A DNA stretch of 36,013 nt from an uncultured Campylobacter sp. (GTDB lineage Bacteria > Campylobacterota > Campylobacteria > Campylobacterales > Campylobacteraceae), in contig CAAHEJ010000099.1 of the NCBI GenBank assembly GCA_900772495.1, positions 1 through 36,013 of the forward strand. The letters are read 5' to 3'. Each line of letters starts with the position of its first letter. Position 1 is the first letter of the stretch. Made by a program: the position numbers and the translations under genes. Below, one piece after another: positions 8,266 to 16,709 of this stretch. The notes beneath the pieces were generated by a model, which saw only the letters and a list, made by a program, of their open reading frames with translations, was not told the DNA's origin and made no database searches.

Positions 8266-8922
8266 ATGACAAAGAAAGAAAGCCAAAATTCAAACAAAAA
8301 AGGACAAACAATGCCACTCAACACACCAAGCCAAGAGGATATGAAAAGGGTATTTGCTCTATGGGACAAGCAAAGTGCGCTAGCAAATTATGATATAGAA
8401 AGCAAAGCGTTGGAGCTACTCTTTACACAATATCCGCACAATACAAATTTAAGCGAGGTGGCGTTGAAAGTGGCTTGCCTTGACAGCTTTTACAGCACAA
8501 ACGCGACAATGTATGCCAAAGTGCCTGACATCGCTCAAAAAATCACCAGCATTAAGGACTTTGACAAGAGGGTGCAAAGGTGGGACGAAAAGCTTGTGAA
8601 AGAGCTAGCGGACTTTGACAAAGCTAAACTCTACTCTTTTGCGAGCAAATACTGCACGCTGCATAATGTCATCGTGTATAAAAGAGATGATTTTGTCATC
8701 TTTGACAGCATAGTGCGCGAAAAACTGAAAGAATTTAAAAAGAAATTTGGCAAAACGCAAAAATATACATTTACAAACTTTACGGACAAAGACTTTGCCC
8801 TACAAAACTACGGCAAATACAAACAAATTTTAGAAAATTTCAAAGAGGACTTTAAACTCAACTGCTCGTTGCGCGAACTTGACTGGTATCTTTGGAAACT
8901 TGGCAAAGTGGGACAAGCCTAA
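8266..8922 (+). CDS. Unknown cytoplasmic protein (about 218 aa)
   Basis: No signal peptide or membrane segment. The body is helical and charged. Notable segments are FASKYCTLHN followed by a conserved-looking IFDSIVREKLKEF, and near the C terminus LRELDWYLWKLGK. The pattern 'KYC..HN ... (Y/F)DS.V...L ... DWYLW..GK' reminds me of small uncharacterised proteins with a helix-hairpin-helix-like region; I cannot name a family. The start is uncertain: ATG 8266 has AAAGGAC at long spacing, and ATG 8311 has a second AAAGGAC at better spacing. It follows the lipoprotein across a palindrome and may be read through from its promoter. Confidence 0.7.
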   Translation: MTKKESQNSNKKGQTMPLNTPSQEDMKRVFALWDKQSALANYDIESKALELLFTQYPHNTNLSEVALKVACLDSFYSTNATMYAKVPDIAQKITSIKDFDKRVQRWDEKLVKELADFDKAKLYSFASKYCTLHNVIVYKRDDFVIFDSIVREKLKEFKKKFGKTQKYTFTNFTDKDFALQNYGKYKQILENFKEDFKLNCSLRELDWYLWKLGKVGQA

Positions 8923-9102
8923 TCTATCGCCCTTACGAGCGTAGCGCGAAAGCGCAAGTGTAAAAATTCATTTGCCACAATGCAAAAACAACCCAAAAGA
9001 CAAACACAATGACTCCCATTCCTCTTAAACTTTCAAAGCTTTTTTGACTCAAATTTCAGCTCAAAACTCTTAATTTTAGGCATTTTGTTTTTGATTTTTG
9101 GT

Positions 9103-9191
9103 TATAATTTTGTAAAGAAAAATATAAAATCTAATTGACTGAAAAAAAATTTCACTTAATTTATTTTTAAGATAAAATTTTATGCTATAAT
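9103..9191 (+). promoter_or_regulatory. Two -10 boxes upstream of gltB
   Basis: A proximal TGC-TATAAT (9183-9191) lies 29 nt before the gltB ATG. A second TATAAT is at 9103-9108. The remaining intergenic stretch 8923-9102 holds only a short GC-rich hairpin (GCGC-GAAA-GCGC near 8950) and no gene. Confidence 0.6.
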
Positions 9192-9220
9192 TTCTTTCAT
9201 TAAAAAACAAAGGGGTTCAA

Positions 9221-12200
9221 ATGTCGTCTTTTCAAAAGCCAAGCAGCTTGACACAAGGCAGGGTAAATTTAAAGCAAAATGCGAGAAATTCAGCCAAAAA
9301 TGCTAAATTCTTTACGCAAGGTGAGTTAAATTCGGCTCAAAACGCTGAATTTTCGCCTAAAAACAAAGCAAATTCAGCCAAACAAGTTGAATTTTCACAC
9401 CAAAATCATCAAAATTTAAGCAAAAATGCTCAATTTCAAAGTCCAAATTTCGCCCACGAAAATACCAAAAATTACGCCCACGAAAATGCTCAATTTAACG
9501 AAACGAATTCACTACTCAACCCACAAGCAAATGAGCCAAACACAGCGGATTTTCCGCTTTATGAAAGTAGGTTTGAACACGATGCTTGCGGTATTGCTGC
9601 GGTGGCAAACATAAAAGGCGTGCCGTCTCACAAGGTCATCAAAGACGCTCTTGACATTTTAATCCAGCTAGAACACCGCGGCGGTGCGGGAAGTGAGGAA
9701 AATTCAGGCGATGGAGCGGGCATACTCTTGCAAATCCCGCACGATTTTTTCGCCACGCAAGAACTAGGCTTTAAGCTGCCACAAAAAGGCGATTACGGCG
9801 TGGCTTTTATGTTTTTGTCCCCAAACGCCGATGCCAAAGAGCTTTCTAAAAGGCTCTTTTTGCAAGGGCTTAAAGAAAAGGGGCTTGAATTTTTAGGCTT
9901 TCGTCAAGTGCCTGTAAATCCCAGCGACATAGGCGCGACAGCCTACAAGGCTATGCCTTATTTTTTGCAAGCCTTTGTGAAACGCCCAAAAAACGCCACT
10001 CGTGGCATAGAATTTGAACGCTTGCTTTATGCTACGCGCCGCCACATAGAAAAAATGGCTTTAAATGTGCCAAAATTCTATGTTTGTAGCTTTTCATCGC
10101 GCACCATTGTGTATAAGGGTATGCTTTTATCCACTCAGCTGAGCGATTTTTACTTGGATTTTAAGGACATAAATTTAAAATCAGCCATCGCGCTCGTGCA
10201 TTCTCGTTTCAGCACAAACACCTTTCCAAGCTGGGAGAGAGCGCACCCAAATCGCTTTATGGTGCATAATGGCGAGATAAACACCATTCAAGGCAACATA
10301 GGCAACATTCGCGCGCGGGAGGGGCTTTTTGAGAGTGAGTATTTTAGCGACATAAAAGAGCTTTTTCCTATCATCGCAAAAGAAAGTAGCGATTCTGCTA
10401 TGTTTGACAACGCGTTGGAGTTTTTAGCGATGAACGGGCGAAGCCTAGAAGAAGCCTTTATGATGATGATACCAGAGCCTTGGCACAAAAACAAAAATAT
10501 GCCGCCCAAAAAACGCGCCTTTTATGAGTATCTTTCTACCTTAATGGAGCCTTGGGATGGACCTGCGGCTATCGTTTTTACTGACGGGGTGATAATGGGC
10601 GCAAGCCTTGATAGAAACGGCTTTCGTCCGTCTCGCTACTATCTTACAAAAGATGATTTTCTTATCCTTTCAAGCGAAACGGGCGCGCTTAAAATTGACG
10701 AAAAAAACATTAAAGCAAAGCGGCGTTTGGAGCCGGGCAAACTCTTGCTAGTAGATACTTCACGCGGCAAGCTCATACAAGATAGCGAGCTTAAAGAGTA
10801 TTATGCGAGCGCAAAGCCCTATGAAAAGTGGATTGAAAATTTAGTCCGCATTGAGAATTTGCCCCTAAAAAGCTACACGCATAAATTTTTGCAAAAAGAT
10901 GAGATAACAAGGCTGCAAAAGGCGTTTAATTGGAGTTATGATGAGCTTAAACTTGGCATTGAGGCTATGGCAAAAACGGGCAAGGAAAGCCTAGCCGCAA
11001 TGGGCGTTGATACACCCCTTGCCGTGCTTTCTGATAAGTGCGAGCCGCTTTTTAATTATTTTAAGCAACTTTTCGCACAGGTAACTAACCCGCCTTTGGA
11101 CGCGATTAGAGAAGAAATCGTTACTTCTACGCGCACTTATTTGGGGCGTGAGGGCAATTTGCTCAAACCAAACGAATTTAACTGCAAGCGCGTGCGCCTT
11201 TCTTTGCCCATCATTTCAAATGAAGAGCTTTTTAAAATCAAGCATTTAAAGGACAAGGATTTTCAAGTGGCTGAATTCTCACTGCTTTTTGAGTATGAGA
11301 AAAAGAGCCTTGAAACCGCCCTTGATGAGCTTTTTGAAAGCGTGGAAAAAGAAATTCACAAAGGCGCTTGCATTATCATCTTAAACGATAGGGGCATAAG
11401 CGAAAAACGCACTTATATCCCGTCCTTGCTTGCTGTATCAGGGCTTCACAGCTATTTGGTGAAAAAATCCCTGCGAACTCACGCAAGTATCATCATAGAA
11501 AGCGGCGAACCGCGTGAGATTCATCATTTTGCTTGCTTGCTTGGCTTTGGCGCAACGGCGATAAATCCTTATTTGGTTTATGAGAGCATTTGGCAAATGG
11601 TGCAAAAAAAGGACTTGAATTTAAGCTATGATGAGGGCGTGGCAAATTTCATCAAGGCTGCAAGTGCTGGCATAGTAAAAATTTCGTCCAAAATGGGCGT
11701 TTCTACCCTGCAAAGTTACCGCGGTTCAAAGCTCTTTGAGTGCGTGGGGCTTAGCTCAAAGCTTTTGGATAAATACTTCACAGCCCTTAGCTCAAAGGTT
11801 TCAGGCATTGACATTGAGGATATTTTTGCCGAACTCGTACAAATTCACAAAAACGCCTTTGATGACACCAACAGCGCGCTTGATAGCAAGGGCATTCACG
11901 GCTTTCGCTCGGGCAAGGAAGAGCATTTAATCGACCCGCTTGTGATTTTTCACTTACAACAAGCCTGTCGCAACAAGGACTATGCTGAATTTAAAAAGTA
12001 TAGCGCGCTTGTTGATAGCAAATGCGTGAATTTACGCGATTTAATGGACTTTGACACCAGCGAAGCCATTAGCATAGAGCAAGTTGAAAGCGCACAAAGC
12101 ATAGTAAAACGCTTTAAAACAGGGGCGATGAGCTATGGTTCTATCTCCAAAGAAGCCCACGAGTGCCTAGCCATAGCGATGAACCGCTTAGGCGCAAAGA

Positions 12201-14014
12201 GCAACTGCGGCGAGGGCGGCGAAAATGAAGAAAGATTTTTCAAAGACTCAAAGGGACTTGACAAAAATTCAGCCATCAAGCAAGTAGCAAGCGGACGCTT
12301 TGGCGTAAGCATAAACTATCTCATCAACGCAAAAGAATTGCAAATCAAAGTAGCCCAGGGCGCAAAGCCGGGCGAGGGCGGACAGCTACCGGGCTTTAAG
12401 GTGTATCCTTGGATAGCTCGCGCAAGGCACTCCACAGCGGGCGTTGCGCTCATTTCGCCCCCACCGCACCACGACATTTACTCGATAGAGGATTTAGCCC
12501 AACTCATTTATGATTTGAAAAACGCGAACAACAAGGCGCGAATTTCAGTGAAACTCGTAAGCGAATCAGGCGTTGGCACGGTCGCTGCTGGGGTTGCAAA
12601 GGCTGGGGCAAATTGCATTTTAGTAAGTGGCTATGATGGCGGCACAGGCGCAAGCCCACGCACAAGCATAGCTAATGCTGGTATGCCTTGGGAGTTAGGG
12701 CTAGCTGAAACGCACCAAACGCTGATTTTAAACAAACTGCGCGACAGGGTTCGCCTTGAAACTGACGGCAAGTTGATGAGCGGGCGGGATTTAGCCATAG
12801 CCGCGCTTTTAGGGGCTGAGGAATTTGGCTTTGCTACCGCCCCTTTAATCGTCATCGGTTGCACGATGATGAGGGTTTGCCACCTTAACACCTGCCCCTT
12901 TGGCATAGCCACGCAAGATGGCGAACTTCGCGGGCGTTTCACAGGAAAGCCTGAATTTGTGGAAAATTTTATGCTTTTTGTTGCTGAGGAACTGCGCGAA
13001 TATATGGCAAAGCTGGGTTTTAAAAGTGTCGATGAGATGATAGGGCGCGTTGATAAGCTCAAACAAAAGGCGAATTTACAAGGCAAGGCGGCAAAGGTGA
13101 ATTTGGATAAGATTTTAAAATCCTTGCCCACTTACAACCAAACCGCCGTGCATTTTAAGGATTATGCGGAGAGCAAGTTGGAAAAAACGCTTGATTACCG
13201 CGTGCTTTTGCCACTTTGCAAGGAAGCTATGCAAAAGGGGCGCAAAATCAAACTCGCCCTTGAAGTAGGCAACTCATCACGCACCTTTGCGACTATGCTT
13301 TCATCTGAGCTTACTCGAATTTATGGCGCAAAGGGACTTAAAGAAGACAGCATACAAATCACCGCCATAGGAAGTGCGGGAAATAGCTTTGGGGCGTTTT
13401 TAAACTATGGCATAAGGCTTGAAATCGTGGGTGATAGCAATGATTATCTTGGCAAGGGTTTAAGCGGGGGCAAAATCATCGCAAGACTCCCCGAAAATAG
13501 CGACATAATCGCTGAGGAAAACATCATCGCTGGCAACGCTTGTTTGTATGGGGCAACGGCTGGGGCTGTTTATTTGGACGGCATCGCTGGGGAACGATTT
13601 TGCGTGAGAAATTCAGGCGCAAAAGCCTTAGTGCTAGGCACAGGGGTGCACGGGTGTGAGTATATGACGGGTGGGCTTGTCGTGGTGCTTGGCGACATAG
13701 GCGCAAATTTCGCCGCTGGAATGAGCGGTGGCGTGGCTTTTGTGTATGGCACACACAACAAAGCACGAGTAAATACGGAGTTTGTGGATATAAAAGAGTT
13801 AAGCAAAGCTGATGAAAGCGAGCTTAAAACGCTCATAAACGAGCATATCGCGCTTACAGGCTCAAAACGAGCAAGGGACATACTTGAAAATTTCGACAAA
13901 AAGGACTTTTTCAAGGTAATGCCAAGGGATTATGCGAAAATGCTTGACGAGCTTAAACGATGCAAGGACGAAAAGGACCCCGAACTTGCGGCGTTTTTGA
14001 AAATCACAAAATGA
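9221..14014 (+). CDS. gltB: Glutamate synthase large subunit, with long repeat-bearing leader
   Basis: 1597 residues; about 100 more than I expect for this subunit. Order of domains: an Asn/Gln-rich leader (1-122); class II glutamine amidotransferase starting at catalytic Cys123 (FEHDACGIAAV); a central domain; an FMN-binding synthase domain; three Cys of a 3Fe-4S cluster (Cys1214, Cys1220, Cys1225 in CTMMRVCHLNTCPFG); and a GXGXG beta-helix domain (GSAGNSFGAFLNYG onward). It transfers glutamine amide ammonia to 2-oxoglutarate, with electrons from GltD. In the family the leader is a propeptide cleaved to expose the Cys. Residues 23-78 are four tandem 14-residue repeats. ATG 9221 follows AAAGGGG. 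A nuclease-like gene separates it from gltD. Confidence 0.95.
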   Translation: MSSFQKPSSLTQGRVNLKQNARNSAKNAKFFTQGELNSAQNAEFSPKNKANSAKQVEFSHQNHQNLSKNAQFQSPNFAHENTKNYAHENAQFNETNSLLNPQANEPNTADFPLYESRFEHDACGIAAVANIKGVPSHKVIKDALDILIQLEHRGGAGSEENSGDGAGILLQIPHDFFATQELGFKLPQKGDYGVAFMFLSPNADAKELSKRLFLQGLKEKGLEFLGFRQVPVNPSDIGATAYKAMPYFLQAFVKRPKNATRGIEFERLLYATRRHIEKMALNVPKFYVCSFSSRTIVYKGMLLSTQLSDFYLDFKDINLKSAIALVHSRFSTNTFPSWERAHPNRFMVHNGEINTIQGNIGNIRAREGLFESEYFSDIKELFPIIAKESSDSAMFDNALEFLAMNGRSLEEAFMMMIPEPWHKNKNMPPKKRAFYEYLSTLMEPWDGPAAIVFTDGVIMGASLDRNGFRPSRYYLTKDDFLILSSETGALKIDEKNIKAKRRLEPGKLLLVDTSRGKLIQDSELKEYYASAKPYEKWIENLVRIENLPLKSYTHKFLQKDEITRLQKAFNWSYDELKLGIEAMAKTGKESLAAMGVDTPLAVLSDKCEPLFNYFKQLFAQVTNPPLDAIREEIVTSTRTYLGREGNLLKPNEFNCKRVRLSLPIISNEELFKIKHLKDKDFQVAEFSLLFEYEKKSLETALDELFESVEKEIHKGACIIILNDRGISEKRTYIPSLLAVSGLHSYLVKKSLRTHASIIIESGEPREIHHFACLLGFGATAINPYLVYESIWQMVQKKDLNLSYDEGVANFIKAASAGIVKISSKMGVSTLQSYRGSKLFECVGLSSKLLDKYFTALSSKVSGIDIEDIFAELVQIHKNAFDDTNSALDSKGIHGFRSGKEEHLIDPLVIFHLQQACRNKDYAEFKKYSALVDSKCVNLRDLMDFDTSEAISIEQVESAQSIVKRFKTGAMSYGSISKEAHECLAIAMNRLGAKSNCGEGGENEERFFKDSKGLDKNSAIKQVASGRFGVSINYLINAKELQIKVAQGAKPGEGGQLPGFKVYPWIARARHSTAGVALISPPPHHDIYSIEDLAQLIYDLKNANNKARISVKLVSESGVGTVAAGVAKAGANCILVSGYDGGTGASPRTSIANAGMPWELGLAETHQTLILNKLRDRVRLETDGKLMSGRDLAIAALLGAEEFGFATAPLIVIGCTMMRVCHLNTCPFGIATQDGELRGRFTGKPEFVENFMLFVAEELREYMAKLGFKSVDEMIGRVDKLKQKANLQGKAAKVNLDKILKSLPTYNQTAVHFKDYAESKLEKTLDYRVLLPLCKEAMQKGRKIKLALEVGNSSRTFATMLSSELTRIYGAKGLKEDSIQITAIGSAGNSFGAFLNYGIRLEIVGDSNDYLGKGLSGGKIIARLPENSDIIAEENIIAGNACLYGATAGAVYLDGIAGERFCVRNSGAKALVLGTGVHGCEYMTGGLVVVLGDIGANFAAGMSGGVAFVYGTHNKARVNTEFVDIKELSKADESELKTLINEHIALTGSKRARDILENFDKKDFFKVMPRDYAKMLDELKRCKDEKDPELAAFLKITK
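9287..9454 (+). repeat. Four tandem 42-bp repeats in the gltB leader
   Basis: In-frame 14-residue units start at residues 23, 37, 51 and 65: NSAKNAKF, NSAQNAEF, NSAKQVEF and NLSKNAQF, each followed by six variable residues. A degenerate echo (AHENAQF) follows. Unit length is 42 bp, so copy-number change would keep the frame. Confidence 0.75.
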
Positions 14015-14037
14015 GCTAAAATTTAGGAATTTTAGCT
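14014..14037 (+). other. Intercistronic hairpin after gltB
   Basis: AGCTAAAATT / AATTTTAGCT makes a 10-bp stem with a TAGG loop; its first base is the last base of the gltB stop codon. No T tract follows and an in-operon gene starts 24 nt later, so it more likely affects mRNA processing or partial attenuation than full termination. Confidence 0.55.
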
Positions 14038-14061
14038 AGAATTTAAGGCAAAGGAGCAAAG

Positions 14062-15018
14062 ATGACTTTTTTAGAGTTAGCCCAAGAGGTGTTAAAGCAA
14101 GCAAAATATCCGCTTGATTACAAGCAAATGTGGGAAAGTGCTAAAAATTTAGGACTTGACAAAAAAGTTGGCAGTGAAGGCAAAACGCCCGAAATGTCTA
14201 TGCAAGCTCAAATTTATGTCAATATGAGAGATAAAAGCGATTCTAAATTTTGCATTGTCAGCAAACGCCCAACAAAATTTTGGCTCAAAGAGCGTAAAAA
14301 CGAACTCATCGGCAAGGAAAGCGAGTTAGAGCAAAAAATCCAAGAAAGCCAAGAAAAAGAGATTAAAAGCAAAGAAAAAGGCTTTTGCGAGGGCGATTTG
14401 CACCCTTTGCTTGTGAATTTCGTGGCAAATGATGAAAGATTTAATCTTTACTGCAAAACTATCAACGCTAGCAAGAGCAAAAACACCAACAAAGGCTTAA
14501 ATGAGTGGATACACCCTGACATTGTGGGTATTCATTTTCCTTTTGAGGATTTTGACAAAAACACCCTTGATTTGCTCCAAAATTTAAGCAATCCAAACTA
14601 TAAAATTTACTCTTTTGAGCTAAAAAAATTCATCAACAACGCTAATCTCAAAGAGTGCTATTTTCAAGCTGTTTCAAATTCAAGCTGGGCGAATGAGGGG
14701 TATTTGGTAGCTTACGAGATAAAAGATGATGATGAGGTGCAAAACGAGCTAGCAAGGCTTAATGCGAGCTTTGGCATAGGCGTGATAGAGCTTAAAAGTG
14801 ATGAGATTAAATTTGAGGCTAAAAGCAAGGAGCTAGACATTGACACGCTTGATATGCTTATAAGAAAAAATAAGGATTTTAAAGAATTTATCACAAATGT
14901 CAATAAAGACATACAAACAAACGACCCAGAGAGGATAGCCAAAGCCAAATATGACAAGATTTTGGGCGATGAGCTAGAAAAATACCTTAAATCAAAAAAT
15001 ATCAACAAAGAGGAGTAA
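14062..15018 (+). CDS. HARE-HTH protein with PD-(D/E)XK nuclease-like domain
   Basis: 318 residues. Residues 1-77 match the HARE-HTH pattern (TFLELAQEVLKQAKYPLDYKQ, then KTPEMSMQAQIYVNMRD and a final FWLK), a winged-helix domain found beside restriction and chromatin functions. A charged linker (78-107) leads to a domain whose HPD (151-153) and FELKK (Glu186-x-Lys188) fit a PD-(D/E)XK nuclease core, followed by a Trp/Ala helix (QAVSNSSWANEGYLVAYE). I infer DNA binding or cleavage; it is not shown. Start ATG 14062 follows AAAGGAG. The stop is 2 nt before gltD, and the gltD ribosome-binding site lies in its last codons, so it is embedded in the glt operon. I recall an uncharacterised gene at the same place in C. 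jejuni (Cj0008). Confidence 0.8.
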   Translation: MTFLELAQEVLKQAKYPLDYKQMWESAKNLGLDKKVGSEGKTPEMSMQAQIYVNMRDKSDSKFCIVSKRPTKFWLKERKNELIGKESELEQKIQESQEKEIKSKEKGFCEGDLHPLLVNFVANDERFNLYCKTINASKSKNTNKGLNEWIHPDIVGIHFPFEDFDKNTLDLLQNLSNPNYKIYSFELKKFINNANLKECYFQAVSNSSWANEGYLVAYEIKDDDEVQNELARLNASFGIGVIELKSDEIKFEAKSKELDIDTLDMLIRKNKDFKEFITNVNKDIQTNDPERIAKAKYDKILGDELEKYLKSKNINKEE

Positions 15019-15020
15019 AA

Positions 15021-16565
15021 ATGGGTAACCCGAGAGGATTTTTGGATTTTAAACGCGAAAATTTAGCCAAAAGAGCGCCAAAGGAGCGCATAAAGGACTA
15101 CAAGGAGTTTGTGAGCTTGCCAAGCGAGCAAAGCGTGCAAATTCAAGCAAGCCGTTGTATGAACTGCGGTGTGCCGTTTTGTCAAGTGGGCATCATTAGC
15201 GCTGGCAAAGAAATCGGCTGTCCGCTCAAAAACCTAATCCCTGAATTCAATGACGCCCTATACAAAGGCAGCTGGCAAGAAGCCTATGAGCGCTTATCTT
15301 TAACAAACCCTTTCCCTGAATTTACAGGGCGAGTTTGCCCAGCACCTTGCGAAGATAGCTGTGTTTGCGCCATAAATTCAGGAAGTGTCAGCATAAAGGC
15401 AAATGAATTTGCCATCATCGAAAACGCCTTTAAATCGGGCTTTGTTAAGGGCGAAAAGGCGAAAAAGCAAAACGGCAAAAAAGTGGCTATCGTAGGCAGC
15501 GGACCAGCCGCGCTTGCTTGCGCTTGGGCTTTGAATTTGCGCGGATTTAAGGTGAGCGTGTTTGAGCGCGATGAGCGAGTGGGTGGGCTTTTGATGTTTG
15601 GCATACCTGATATGAAGCTTGAAAAAAGCGTGATTGAACGGCGTGTGAAACTTTTAGCGCAAAGCGGAGTGGAATTTAAGACAAATCAAAACATTGACAG
15701 CAAAGCAAAGGCGGACAAACTCATCAAAGAATTTGACGCTGTGGTGCTTGCTGTGGGCGCGAGCAAGCCCATAGACTTAAAGCTCAAAGGGCGAGATAAC
15801 CAAAATATAATGTTTGCGGTGGATTTTTTAAGGGCAAACACAAGGCATTTGCTTGAAAAAGGCAAGGGCGGCGAGCTGGCAAAGGGCAAAAATGTCCTTG
15901 TCATCGGCAGCGGAGACACGAGTGTGGATTGCGTGGCGGTGGCTATCAGGCAGGGCGCAAAGAGTATAACGCGCTTTGAGCGAAGCCCCAAACGCCCTTT
16001 AAATCGGGCGGAAAACAACCCTTGGCCTTTAAAAGCTGACATTTTTAGCACGGACTATGGGCTTGAAGAAGCCATTTATGCGTATGGCAAGGACATAAGG
16101 CAGTATCAAAAGCTCACAAAAGGCTTTGTGGAGCAAAATGGCAAGCTTGTAGGCGTCATCGCTAGCGACTTAAAGCGAGAATTTAAGGACGGAAAGCCCA
16201 TAAATGTGGAGATTAAAGGCAGTGAGAAAGAGTATAAAGCGGACTTGGTGCTTTTAGCGATGGGCTTTGAGGGCTGTGAAAACGAAGTGGGGGCGAATTT
16301 TGGCGTGGAATTTGACGAAAAACACAACATTTTAACGAAAAATTATCTTGCAAAACGCTCTTTGACAAAGGCTTGTGCGGGCAAATCATCTTGCAAGGGC
16401 GAAGTTGCTTTATCTTGCAAGGGCGAAAATTCATCTTATAAAGGCTTGGGGGCGCAAATTTATGCTTGTGGAGACGCAAGAATGGGACAAAGCCTTGTCG
16501 TGTGGGCGATAAAAGACGGCATAGAGTGTGCAAAGGCTTTGGCAAAAGATTTGCTTGAAAGCTAG
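15021..16565 (+). CDS. gltD: Glutamate synthase small subunit (NADPH, FeS)
   Basis: 514 residues; the family is typically about 470-480. The N-terminal ferredoxin-like part has the cluster cysteines (CMNCGVPFCQVG, GCPLKNLIPEFND, CPAPCEDSCV). Then come an FAD-binding GSGPAALACAWAL and an NAD(P)-binding GSGDTSVDCVAVAIRQGA, ending with ACGDARMGQSLVVWAI. It passes electrons from NADPH to GltB. Between about residues 448 and 478 a Ser/Cys/Lys/Gly segment built from a 24-bp repeat is inserted before the final FAD-contact motif. The ATG lies 2 nt past the previous stop, which suggests translational coupling. Confidence 0.94.
   Translation: MGNPRGFLDFKRENLAKRAPKERIKDYKEFVSLPSEQSVQIQASRCMNCGVPFCQVGIISAGKEIGCPLKNLIPEFNDALYKGSWQEAYERLSLTNPFPEFTGRVCPAPCEDSCVCAINSGSVSIKANEFAIIENAFKSGFVKGEKAKKQNGKKVAIVGSGPAALACAWALNLRGFKVSVFERDERVGGLLMFGIPDMKLEKSVIERRVKLLAQSGVEFKTNQNIDSKAKADKLIKEFDAVVLAVGASKPIDLKLKGRDNQNIMFAVDFLRANTRHLLEKGKGGELAKGKNVLVIGSGDTSVDCVAVAIRQGAKSITRFERSPKRPLNRAENNPWPLKADIFSTDYGLEEAIYAYGKDIRQYQKLTKGFVEQNGKLVGVIASDLKREFKDGKPINVEIKGSEKEYKADLVLLAMGFEGCENEVGANFGVEFDEKHNILTKNYLAKRSLTKACAGKSSCKGEVALSCKGENSSYKGLGAQIYACGDARMGQSLVVWAIKDGIECAKALAKDLLES
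16388..16448 (+). repeat. 24-bp tandem repeat inside gltD
   Basis: ATCTTGCAAGGGCGAA occurs exactly at 16388-16403 and again at 16412-16427, with a degenerate third unit from 16433. It encodes SCKGE..SCKGENSSYKG, an apparent in-frame insertion. Confidence 0.75.
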
Positions 16566-16609
16566 TTACACGCAAAGAGTTATGAGGATAAATCCTTACG
16601 CTCATCGAC

Positions 16610-16644
16610 AAAGTATCCACACTCACCTTTCTAGTGGATACTTT
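16610..16644 (+). terminator. Terminator hairpin after gltD
   Basis: An 11-bp stem (AAAGTATCCAC / GTGGATACTTT) with a 13-nt loop lies 45 nt after the gltD stop and before the next promoter. Confidence 0.65.
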
Positions 16645-16671
16645 GCAATTTCTACCTCAAATTTGCGTTTT

Positions 16672-16690
16672 ATTTGCTATAATAGCAAAA
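16672..16690 (+). promoter_or_regulatory. Palindromic extended -10 promoter of yjjP-like gene
   Basis: TGC-TATAAT (-10 at 16678-16683) is embedded in TTTGCTAT-A-ATAGCAAA, a perfect 17-nt palindrome. It lies 26 nt before the ATG. The symmetry could be an operator, or an accident of AT-rich sequence. Confidence 0.55.
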
Positions 16691-16709
16691 AATTTTTAAA
16701 GTAAAGTGT

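Noticed and set aside
12631..13131. Minus-strand ORF inside gltB
   Set aside because: Antisense shadow of the FMN and Fe-S domain with no start signals or recognisable domain.
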